Source: a virus. From it: a DNA stretch of 64,000 bases. Of this stretch, positions 37,844-43,007 are shown one piece after another. The notes under the pieces were generated by a model. The model did not search any database. It had not been told where the DNA came from and was given only the letters and a program-made list of their open reading frames with translations. The translations under genes and the position numbers were made by a program. Every line of letters starts with the position of its first letter. Positions within the stretch are counted from its first letter, which is position 1. The stretch covers positions 48,302-112,301 of IMG/VR virus record IMGVR_UViG_3300024289_000019; one strand, given 5' to 3'.

Positions 37844-38056
37844 TTAGTCGGGAAGCCTAACCGCAACAGTAGCCCACTCATCTTTGAGCGAACCCGTAGG
37901 GCGGTAGCGAATTGAATAGGCTTCGTAGCCCTCAGATAAATAGACATCATCTCGCTTTTCCGCAAAGTTGATAATTCCGCCATTGTATCTCCTACGCATA
38001 GAAGTAGGCGCATAGTATTGGTCAATTAGTAAATCAACAATAGAATATGAACGCAT
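37844..38056 (-). CDS. Hypothetical beta-rich protein, copy 1
   Basis: 70 residues: YSIVDLLIDQYYAPTSMRRR...GYEAYSIRYRP...WATVAVRLP. Aligns with 39709-39903 (YSIENLLVGKTYRSRSVEG...EAYLVEIRK...SVAVSV): duplicated family. Possibly a small beta-barrel. Its stop abuts a box promoter. Confidence 0.68.
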   Translation of the reverse strand: MRSYSIVDLLIDQYYAPTSMRRRYNGGIINFAEKRDDVYLSEGYEAYSIRYRPTGSLKDEWATVAVRLPD

Positions 38057-38190
38057 TATCCTAGTATCCTTTCTCCATAGTAATTCTCAAAATCAGCAAT
38101 AGTCATCAGACCTTTATACTCATTACAAAATCCGCAGAATTTAGTATCCGCAGAGTATTCAGTTTCGCAGAAGCAACAAATTAGTTTCAT
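38056..38190 (-). CDS. Zinc-ribbon miniprotein
   Basis: 44 residues: ICCFCETEYSADTKFCGFCNEYKG is a compact two-knuckle zinc ribbon; a helical tail follows. Box promoter 38221-38243; one-base overlap with the next gene. Confidence 0.65.
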   Translation of the reverse strand: MKLICCFCETEYSADTKFCGFCNEYKGLMTIADFENYYGERILG

Positions 38191-38220
38191 TTAGTTATCC
38201 TTTCTAACTTTCTTGGCGAA

Positions 38221-38243
38221 AGTTTATCAGAAAGCACCGACAT
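38221..38243 (-). promoter_or_regulatory. Early box promoter for 38190
   Basis: ATGTCGGTGC, 7 nt, TAAACT (- strand). Upstream: CGGCGTGTCG (38280-38289) and two palindromes (38290-38305, 38315-38330). Confidence 0.72.
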
Positions 38244-38279
38244 TTTCAAATCCAAATCGTAATTTCTCAAATAGTAAGA

Positions 38280-38330
38280 CGGCGTGTCGTGTGATAAAAA
38301 TCACAAATTTTTTTTGTGATAAATCTCACA
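38280..38330. promoter_or_regulatory. Tandem CRP-like palindromes with CGGCGTGTCG box
   Basis: CGGCGTGTCG (38280-38289), TGTGA-TAAAAA-TCACA (38290-38305) and TGTGA-TAAATC-TCACA (38315-38330). The two palindromes are 25 bp apart centre to centre. No ORF in 38191-38423. Confidence 0.68.
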
Positions 38331-38423
38331 AAATTCCCGTGATTTTTAAAATTGGACATAAAAGACAAATCGCCCCCACACTACGTACGGGCGTGATCGA
38401 GCTTTGTCAAGACGACACGCCGC

Positions 38424-38591
38424 TTAGGCGGTGTGAGTTGCCTCACATTCCGCAGAGCATTCGGCGGGAAGGCTAAAGAGATACTTTAGCAGAGCCTTAC
38501 GCTCAGACATAGATATTTCAGGGTGATATTGTTTTACACCACCATGTTGATATTCAAAGATGATTTTATCTAAAGTTTTTTTAGTTAGCAT
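38424..38591 (-). CDS. Hypothetical small protein
   Basis: 55 residues: LTKKTLDKIIFEYQHGGVKQYHPEISMSERKAL, ending with ECSAECEATHTA (Cys, His cluster). The last codons run through a TGTGA-N6-TCACA palindrome (38432-38447), with CGACACGCCG (38413-38422) just past the stop. Confidence 0.62.
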   Translation of the reverse strand: MLTKKTLDKIIFEYQHGGVKQYHPEISMSERKALLKYLFSLPAECSAECEATHTA

Positions 38592-38787
38592 TTACTTTAT
38601 TCCTTTCTAAATCTTTATGTGCGTAGTAGCAACGCATTTCGTGAAGTCTAATCCACTTTGAGATTTGAAATCTTGAACAGATGTAGCATTTATGCCACTT
38701 TTGTTTTAGCCAAATTTTATTGTTATCTGAATTGTATAAATCCAACATTGTGTGTTGTTTTTCGCATTTACATTTTTTGTTAGTCAT
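38581..38787 (-). CDS. Cys-rich zinc-binding protein
   Basis: 68 residues: KKCKCEKQH, HKCYICSRFQ and MRCYYAH give several Cys/His ligands, in a basic protein. Overlaps the next gene by 11 bases. Box promoter at 38824-38846. Confidence 0.68.
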   Translation of the reverse strand: MTNKKCKCEKQHTMLDLYNSDNNKIWLKQKWHKCYICSRFQISKWIRLHEMRCYYAHKDLERNKVNAN

Positions 38788-38823
38788 TTTCTAAACCAAC
38801 CTTTCTAACTTTCTAATAACTGA

Positions 38824-38846
38824 AGTCTAGCAGGGGGGTCTGACAT
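38824..38846 (-). promoter_or_regulatory. Early box promoter (variant) for 38787
   Basis: ATGTCAGACC, 7 nt, TAGACT (- strand). Palindrome TGTGA-TTTACA-CCACA (38886-38901) and hairpin 38944-38963 upstream; CGACACGCCG at 38984-38993. Confidence 0.62.
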
Positions 38847-39001
38847 TCTACTGACCAGTATGCGTACAAATCGGACATTTCGTTTTGTGATTTACACCAC
38901 ATTTTCCAGGCATTTAGACAAAACGGACATAAGGGTACAAAACGCCCGCAAAAGACTGCGGGCAGCTGCCGATTTTGTCAAATCGACACGCCGCTTTTAT
39001 T

Positions 39002-39094
39002 TTATTTTTTTATTTCTTTTGTTGCCAATCTGATCGTGTAAATTACGCTAAGAATTAGCGCAATTTGAACAGCGGAAGTTAGAAGTCTATTCAT
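39002..39094 (-). CDS. Single-TM miniprotein
   Basis: 30 residues: MNRLLTSAVQIALILSVIYTIRLATKEIKK, one helix with a basic tail. One-base overlap with the gene upstream. Small but in a tight operon. Confidence 0.5.
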   Translation of the reverse strand: MNRLLTSAVQIALILSVIYTIRLATKEIKK

Positions 39095-39273
39095 TAGAAC
39101 ATTTCACCGCTTTCTAGTAGAGCATCAAACTCAGCATCAATTTCTTTTTCTAGCAGAACATCAAGAGAGATTTCATCTGCCTCATCATCAAAGTATTCAT
39201 TTACTACATAACTATCTTGAATACTTTCATATTTATATTCACTAGGGTTTCTTTCCCAACTCATAGCATACAT
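39094..39273 (-). CDS. Acidic hypothetical protein
   Basis: 59 residues, very acidic (EYFDDEADEISLDVLLEKEID), a DNA-mimic-like charge pattern. Promoter (39302-39324) lies inside the upstream gene. RBS GAAAGGAAA. Confidence 0.62.
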   Translation of the reverse strand: MYAMSWERNPSEYKYESIQDSYVVNEYFDDEADEISLDVLLEKEIDAEFDALLESGEMF

Positions 39274-39276
39274 TAT

Positions 39277-39426
39277 TTATTTTCCTTTCTTATTGCGGTA
39301 AATCTTATACGCTACCACCGACAAAATAACTAGACCTAGACCTAGCCAAGAAGCGTAGAAATCAAATTGAGCGGTCTCAAAGGCAATTCCATCTGACCCT
39401 AATTCTATTAGTAAGTATCTATCCAT
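39277..39426 (-). CDS. Single-TM protein; coding end carries the next promoter
   Basis: 49 residues: LGLGLVILSVVAYKIY is a TM helix; its codons LSVVAYK overlay the TTGTCGGTGG box and TAAGAT -10 of gene 39273, and NKKGK overlays the GAAAGGAAA site. An AAAGGAG-type site precedes its start. Confidence 0.55.
   Translation of the reverse strand: MDRYLLIELGSDGIAFETAQFDFYASWLGLGLVILSVVAYKIYRNKKGK
39302..39324 (-). promoter_or_regulatory. Early box promoter for 39273, inside upstream gene
   Basis: TTGTCGGTGG, 7 nt, TAAGAT (- strand). Confidence 0.72.
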
Positions 39427-39427
39427 T

Positions 39428-39547
39428 TTAGTTATTCTCCTTTATACATTCGCAAGTTTCTACATCATAGTCTAAGTCATTACCCCAAAAGATAAGACCT
39501 ACGCCATTACATTCATCACATTCAATTCTAGTTAGAGAGTTTATCAT
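39428..39547 (-). CDS. CxxCxGxG-type zinc miniprotein, copy 2
   Basis: 39 residues: IECDECNGVGLIFWGNDLDY then ETCECIKENN. Shortened copy of 37462-37683. AACGAAAGGAA RBS; expressed from the 39653-39675 promoter through an unusual repeat-bearing leader. Confidence 0.62.
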   Translation of the reverse strand: MINSLTRIECDECNGVGLIFWGNDLDYDVETCECIKENN

Positions 39548-39572
39548 TTATTTATTTCCTTTCGTTAGTGTG

Positions 39573-39633
39573 ATAGTAGGTCTTATTTGCTAGGCTCACC
39601 TTTCGGATTATTTGCTAGGCTCATACCTACTAT
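39573..39633 (-). repeat. Leader stem-loop enclosing a 16-bp direct repeat
   Basis: Inverted arms ATAGTAGGT (39573-39581) and ACCTACTAT (39625-39633) enclose two copies of TTATTTGCTAGGCTCA (39583-39598, 39608-39623), 25 bp apart. In the leader mRNA the first copy can be read as a 13-codon peptide starting ATGAGCCTAGCAAAT; the second begins GTGAGCCTAGCAAAT. Confidence 0.7.
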
Positions 39634-39652
39634 TCAATTTTGTTATGTCGTT

Positions 39653-39675
39653 AGACTATCAGACCTGACCGACAT
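39653..39675 (-). promoter_or_regulatory. Early box promoter for 39547
   Basis: ATGTCGGTCA, 7 nt, TAGTCT (- strand); CGACACGCCG (39684-39693) and palindrome TGTGA-CTTATG-CCACA (39703-39718) upstream. Confidence 0.65.
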
Positions 39676-39708
39676 TTTCAAGCCGACACGCCGAAGCGTG
39701 GGTGTGAC

Positions 39709-39903
39709 TTATGCCACACTTACCGCTACTGAGCGGTAGGTATAACCTCCGCCATTCTTACGGATTTCTACAAGATACGCCTCAGCGTTTTCATACCATA
39801 CACAAGACGGATGTTTTTCAGCCGATACGATTTCGCCCTCAACGGAGCGGGAACGATAAGTTTTACCTACTAGGAGGTTTTCGATAGAGTATAGATTAGC
39901 CAT
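39709..39903 (-). CDS. Hypothetical beta-rich protein, copy 2
   Basis: 64 residues, related to 37844-38056 (see there). AAGGAGA RBS. A TTGAAA-17-AATAAT promoter without the box lies upstream at about 39929-39957. Its stop codon sits inside the 39703-39718 palindrome. Confidence 0.66.
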   Translation of the reverse strand: MANLYSIENLLVGKTYRSRSVEGEIVSAEKHPSCVWYENAEAYLVEIRKNGGGYTYRSVAVSVA

Positions 39904-39996
39904 TATGGTAATCTCCTTTCATTAAGTTAATCGGTATTATTTCAGATTTATTAAGTTTTTTCAAGTCGACACGCCGTTAAGAGAGTGTGATTTGTA

Positions 39997-40089
39997 TCAC
40001 TTGTGGATACAATCACTTTCAATCTCATGACCGAATTCATCTACTAATTCTTCATAGATTTCATCTAGATAATCAAGATAATCAGACAT
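39997..40089 (-). CDS. Acidic miniprotein
   Basis: 30 residues, MSDYLDYLDEIYEELVDEFGHE..., helical and very acidic. Box promoter at 40115-40137 and AAAGGAGA RBS support translation. Its stop codon lies in the palindrome 39986-40001. Confidence 0.52.
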   Translation of the reverse strand: MSDYLDYLDEIYEELVDEFGHEIESDCIHK

Positions 40090-40114
40090 TATTTCTCCTT
40101 TCATTATGTATAGA

Positions 40115-40137
40115 ATACTAACATAGACCACCGACAT
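40115..40137 (-). promoter_or_regulatory. Early box promoter for 40089
   Basis: ATGTCGGTGG, 7 nt, TAGTAT (- strand). Upstream GGGCGTGTCG (40153-40162) and TGTGA-GATACC-TCACA (40175-40190). Confidence 0.78.
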
Positions 40138-40285
40138 TTTGACCCGTTTTTCGGGCGTGTCGCAAAACTATTTTTGTGAGATACCTCACATTATGGGCGC
40201 ACTATCTATTTTTAAAAAATTTTAAAATAACGTGTATCATACAAATTAAAAATATATTAACATTTTAGAAAAATGAAATTACTAG
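40138..40285. other. Intergenic divergence region
   Basis: Holds the CGGCGTGTC-type box, the palindrome 40175-40190 and an AT-only tract (40201-40262). The leftward early block starts here; a rightward small gene starts at 40323. No supported ORF. Confidence 0.6.
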
Positions 40286-40315
40286 TTGACTAAAATAATA
40301 TTAGCATGATAAGAT
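40286..40315 (+). promoter_or_regulatory. Promoter, leaderless start of 40323
   Basis: TTGACT (40286-40291), 18 nt, TAAGAT (40310-40315), then 7 nt to ATG 40323. The sequence TAGTTGACT recurs as a -35 in this region (40543-40551 inverted, about 40924). Confidence 0.65.
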
Positions 40316-40322
40316 TTATCCA

Positions 40323-40436
40323 ATGTCAGCTAATAGAGTATATATCTGCGATAAATGCGGAGCGGAAATCCAAGTAAGATCTAATTTTGTGTTAAAAACA
40401 CACTACAATCACATCAGGGAATGTAAAGCTCAATAA
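40323..40436 (+). CDS. Zinc-finger miniprotein
   Basis: 37 residues: YICDKCGAEIQ...THYNHIRECK gives C-x2-C and H-x3-H/C ligands, a single classical-looking zinc finger. Only rightward gene between 27 and 43 kb. Leaderless promoter directly upstream. Confidence 0.6.
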   Translation: MSANRVYICDKCGAEIQVRSNFVLKTHYNHIRECKAQ

Positions 40437-40513
40437 AAGCGAAAATCCCTTCGGAGGCGGATCCTAGGGGATTTTCTAATGTAAGGGAGAATGGTGGTTC
40501 TCAACCAAACACT
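40431..40513 (-). ncRNA. Candidate small RNA with own promoter and terminator
   Basis: TTGACT-17-TATTAT (40548 down to 40520) gives a start near 40513. The 80-nt RNA has a GGTT-GAG-AACC stem near its 5' end (40506-40496) and a 3' stem GAAAATCCC/GGGATTTTC (40476-40441), then GCTTTTATT. No RBS or ORF. It could also simply be the leader/terminator of the upstream operon. Confidence 0.5.
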
Positions 40514-40519
40514 TCTATA

Positions 40520-40548
40520 ATAATAACATATGTGTAATTTGTAGTCAA
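40520..40548 (-). promoter_or_regulatory. Promoter of candidate small RNA
   Basis: TTGACT (40548-40543), 17 nt, TATTAT (40525-40520) on the - strand. The -35 overlaps the stop codon of 40545-40631. Confidence 0.6.
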
Positions 40549-40631
40549 CTAGGAAGAGTATCTGCTATATCAACTGCATCATCTATAGTACGTGGATGCT
40601 CTGATGTGCAATCTCCACAATTACGACACAT
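40545..40631 (-). CDS. Cys-rich miniprotein
   Basis: 28 residues: MCRNCGDCTSEH then an acidic helix. AGAGGAG lies 8-12 nt upstream within the previous gene's end. Three Cys and one His in 12 residues suggest zinc binding. Confidence 0.5.
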   Translation of the reverse strand: MCRNCGDCTSEHPRTIDDAVDIADTLPS

Positions 40632-40842
40632 GCATCTCCTCTGGCCATTTATTTAATGGACAACTAGCATTTAATAGTTGTGTCTTTAATGGCATAATGC
40701 ACAAACATTCTTTACATTGTTTTGTTGGTTTAAAAAATTCGGGGCAGGAAGAACAAGTCTCCATTCTTCTCTCTTGCACATGTTTAGGAGCTCTAGGAGA
40801 ATTTGGATCTAATAAATCCCATGGTCTAACTTCTCTTGCCAT
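40621..40842 (-). CDS. Cys-rich protein (DUF6171-like)
   Basis: 73 residues: MAREVRPWDLLDPNSPRA, then METCSSCPEF, QCKECLCIM and ASCPLNKW: six to seven cysteines as zinc ligands, a pattern shared with a small family in large phages. Overlaps or abuts both neighbours. Confidence 0.65.
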   Translation of the reverse strand: MAREVRPWDLLDPNSPRAPKHVQERRMETCSSCPEFFKPTKQCKECLCIMPLKTQLLNASCPLNKWPEEMHVS

Positions 40843-41016
40843 TTAGAATTCCCCAATTGGACAAGAGAAATCTATATCTGAATAATACTCCGAACTGTGC
40901 TTGTCTACCATAGTACATTTTAATTCTAGTTGACTAAATTCTAGACAAGATTGACAAGTTTTAGAACGAAATTCAGCTAGTAAGGTTTTCTGTAATTGTG
41001 GGTTCAGATTGTCCAT
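40843..41016 (-). CDS. Zinc-binding small protein
   Basis: 57 residues: KTCQSCLEFSQLELKCTMV and FSCPIGEF supply four cysteines. Starts inside 40973-41245 with GAAGGAAG upstream. Related in layout (two Cys pairs, C-terminal SCP) to 40621-40842, perhaps by duplication. Confidence 0.62.
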   Translation of the reverse strand: MDNLNPQLQKTLLAEFRSKTCQSCLEFSQLELKCTMVDKHSSEYYSDIDFSCPIGEF

Positions 41017-41245
41017 TGTCTTCCTTCGGTTTAAATGCTGGCATTGGGCCTAGGATATGACCTTGTTCGTGCAAGTTGACTACATTCTGAATTAGTTCAG
41101 GCTTCTCTGTCATATGTGATGTCAAAATTGACAATAGGTCATAAATTCTGGCCAACATGATATATTGTGCCATTTGTAAATTATCTTCTAAATTGACGTT
41201 TTCTTCGCTCATTTTCGTAATACTTTCTAAGATGTCCTCTAGCAT
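40973..41245 (-). CDS. Hypothetical helical protein
   Basis: 90 residues, helical (LQMAQYIMLARIYDLLSILTSHM) with a polar C-terminal tail. The start may instead be the ATG at 41212. TATACT at about 41279-41284 may serve as -10. Function unknown. Confidence 0.65.
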   Translation of the reverse strand: MLEDILESITKMSEENVNLEDNLQMAQYIMLARIYDLLSILTSHMTEKPELIQNVVNLHEQGHILGPMPAFKPKEDNGQSEPTITENLTS

Positions 41246-41354
41246 ATTTTCTAGAGTTTAAATGTTTTCGTATTTTAGTATAGCATATAAAGTTGACTCT
41301 TTCTAGTCCGCCGAGCACTTTTTTACTCACTATGCGGCTAAAAAAATTTTCATA

Positions 41355-41621
41355 TTATTTTTCAAGTATAAATATGGCTAATGTACAACCAGTATCGCCA
41401 AATGCATAAATTTTATCTTCTGGCCCAAGATCAACTTTAAAAAATTCTAAAGGTTCAAGTTTAACTCCATAGTTAGTTGGAGAAACATTTCCGTTTCCAA
41501 GATAAGCATGCTTTGAGTTGTCTACATTTTGGATGGATATAAAATTTGGACCATCTATAGCATCGTCAATAGTAAGTTCTACTGGTGTTGCAGACATGGA
41601 TACAAGTTTTGTTCTTAACAT
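41355..41621 (-). CDS. Small beta-rich protein, leaderless
   Basis: 88 residues, beta-strand pattern throughout (PNFISIQNVDNSKHAYLG, LGPEDKIYAFGD), resembling small phage head or tail decoration proteins. ATG lies 6 nt after TATAAT with no RBS. Assignment to structure is tentative. Confidence 0.66.
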   Translation of the reverse strand: MLRTKLVSMSATPVELTIDDAIDGPNFISIQNVDNSKHAYLGNGNVSPTNYGVKLEPLEFFKVDLGPEDKIYAFGDTGCTLAIFILEK

Positions 41622-41627
41622 ATGTCT

Positions 41628-41633
41628 ATTATA
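41628..41633 (-). promoter_or_regulatory. -10 element, leaderless start of 41621
   Basis: TATAAT on the - strand at 41633-41628, 6 nt before the ATG at 41621. Confidence 0.72.
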
Positions 41634-41898
41634 TCACTTTTTCTTCTGGCGCCGAAGCACTTTCAATTATTTCGTGTAGCAAAATAGCTGTATTACTGGC
41701 AATTACAGAATTATCTACATTCAGTCTTATCCAAGGACCGTAGGAATCCATTCTGGTAGATCCCTGGTATACCTGACCAGTTTCTTGGTCAATCAATATC
41801 CATTTTTCTGGAACTCTAGTTCTCACTAAAAGATTAATTGGAGTTTGTAAAGGGGTAAGACTTGTCCCGTCCTTCAATTTTCTTTTTGATGTTTTCAT
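41629..41898 (-). CDS. KWILID/ETGQ repeat-family protein, copy 1
   Basis: 89 residues: EKWILIDQETGQVYQGSTRM followed by IRLNVDN...TAILLHEI. The same motif occurs in 41834-42148. The two genes overlap and are adjacent diverged duplicates. The ILID-ETGQ-Y-G motif suggests a small beta-hairpin domain; function unknown. Confidence 0.68.
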   Translation of the reverse strand: MKTSKRKLKDGTSLTPLQTPINLLVRTRVPEKWILIDQETGQVYQGSTRMDSYGPWIRLNVDNSVIASNTAILLHEIIESASAPEEKVI

Positions 41899-42148
41899 CT
41901 TTAGTAACTTCTTTCAATATCTCAACAATATCTTGTGGTACATCAAAGTAAACGTTTTGAAGTTTCCATTCATGACATCTACGTACATTTAATCCTCTTG
42001 GACGAATTTCATCACAGCCACGATAAATTTGTCCTGTTTCAGAATCTATTAAAATCCACTTAGTAGGAGATTTTGTCTCTACCATCAATTGTACTTTATC
42101 AGATAGTTCTTCTGATGTTTTACCATTAACTAATTTTCTGTCCGCCAT
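41834..42148 (-). CDS. KWILID/ETGQ repeat-family protein, copy 2
   Basis: 104 residues: TKWILIDSETGQIYRGCDEI, then a basic turn (RGLNVRRCHEWKLQN) and a helical, charged C-terminus. Tandem duplicate of 41629-41898, overlapping it by 65 bases in another frame. Confidence 0.68.
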   Translation of the reverse strand: MADRKLVNGKTSEELSDKVQLMVETKSPTKWILIDSETGQIYRGCDEIRPRGLNVRRCHEWKLQNVYFDVPQDIVEILKEVTKDENIKKKIEGRDKSYPFTNSN

Positions 42149-42332
42149 GTTTTTCTATGTATTTTCCTATCTTTTCGTAAAGATCTAATCCAACATAATT
42201 TTTATATGAGCACGACAAACAATATAAAAATAGTTTGTCGTCATCTGTTAAATTTGGATACAGTTGCAGCTGATCCATTGGGCAAATCAGCGGAGGAACT
42301 TTTTGCTCCTCCGCTAACTTTTGATATGCCAC
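42126..42332 (-). CDS. Zinc-ribbon-like small protein
   Basis: 68 residues: LICPMDQLQLYPN and LYCLSCSYKNYVGLDLYEKIGKY. Three cysteines plus nearby Asp/His may form a zinc site. Overlaps 42148 by 23 bases. Confidence 0.65.
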   Translation of the reverse strand: MAYQKLAEEQKVPPLICPMDQLQLYPNLTDDDKLFLYCLSCSYKNYVGLDLYEKIGKYIEKHGGQKIS

Positions 42333-42345
42333 GACTAATTGTGTT

Positions 42346-42924
42346 TTAATTTACTGCCTCTATCTTGTTTTGTTTTGTTATTTTTAAACACGATTCAGGA
42401 AATTCATTTAAGAACTTCTTATATCTAACAGTTTGGTAGCTAGGCCAAGAACTCCAGTCTTTGCCACCTTTTGTCATTCTATATGCTATTTCAGCGTTTA
42501 AAATAGGGTTTAATAGGTTCGAATTGGAAGTGAGCCCATATTGGTCTCTTCTTTCAACTCCAAGGTTGCCAAGCATGTTAACTTGAAAAATCCCATATGA
42601 GTTGTCCCCTGTTTTTCTGTTTCCGTTATAAGCAAGCGGTCTTCCGTTGGACTCTGTTTTTGACACAGCCCACGCTTTTTTTAGAGCTTGACCTTCAAAG
42701 CCAGCAATGCTTAAAACATCTACTAGTTCGCAGTCACTTAAATCTGTTGCTACAGAATAAGCTTCTACTTTTTGCGCCAATAGTTCAGCAGATTTTTTCT
42801 GTTCAACCATTAAAGCGTACGCAGGTCCGTCTGTATTTGCTATTAAATATACCGCTACCATAAGTAGAACGAATATGGTAGAATTACTAAATAACTCGTA
42901 CAAACGTTTTATATTTTTCTCCAT
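42346..42924 (-). CDS. Membrane-anchored lysozyme/transglycosylase-like protein
   Basis: 192 residues. N-terminal TM helix (TIFVLLMVAVYLIANTDG), then a lysozyme-like fold: AWAVSKTESNGRPLAYNG with the catalytic Glu in KTESNG, NSYGIFQVN and a C-terminal YKKFLNEFPESC. Probably cuts the glycan strand; the anchor suggests an envelope role (host wall remodelling, or an injection/virion lysozyme) rather than bulk lysis. TTGACA-18-TAAAAT promoter and AGGAGGT RBS. Confidence 0.78.
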   Translation of the reverse strand: MEKNIKRLYELFSNSTIFVLLMVAVYLIANTDGPAYALMVEQKKSAELLAQKVEAYSVATDLSDCELVDVLSIAGFEGQALKKAWAVSKTESNGRPLAYNGNRKTGDNSYGIFQVNMLGNLGVERRDQYGLTSNSNLLNPILNAEIAYRMTKGGKDWSSWPSYQTVRYKKFLNEFPESCLKITKQNKIEAVN

Positions 42925-42955
42925 AGGTGTTACCTCCTAAGAGACAGTAAATATA

Positions 42956-42985
42956 ATTTTACTAAACAATGTAAGGTGTTGTCAA
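42956..42985 (-). promoter_or_regulatory. Promoter of the lysozyme-like gene
   Basis: TTGACA (42985-42980), 18 nt, TAAAAT (42961-42956) on the - strand; RBS AGGAGGT at 42938-42932. Confidence 0.7.
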
Positions 42986-43007
42986 GCTAGTCAACCAGAA
43001 AGTTTTT

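Noticed and set aside
37822-38025. 67-residue (-) frame overlapping 37844-38056
   Set aside because: Alternative frame of the beta-rich gene; the 37844-38056 frame has a recognisable paralogue at 39709-39903.
39583-39623. Possible CRISPR-like repeats
   Set aside because: Only two 16-bp copies with a 9-base gap; no array, no cas genes. The Cas4-like nuclease at 4728 is a recombination-type protein here.
40592-40846. 84-residue + frame over the Cys-rich (-) genes
   Set aside because: It is antisense to 40621-40842, whose zinc cysteines, overlaps and RBS-linked neighbours are convincing.
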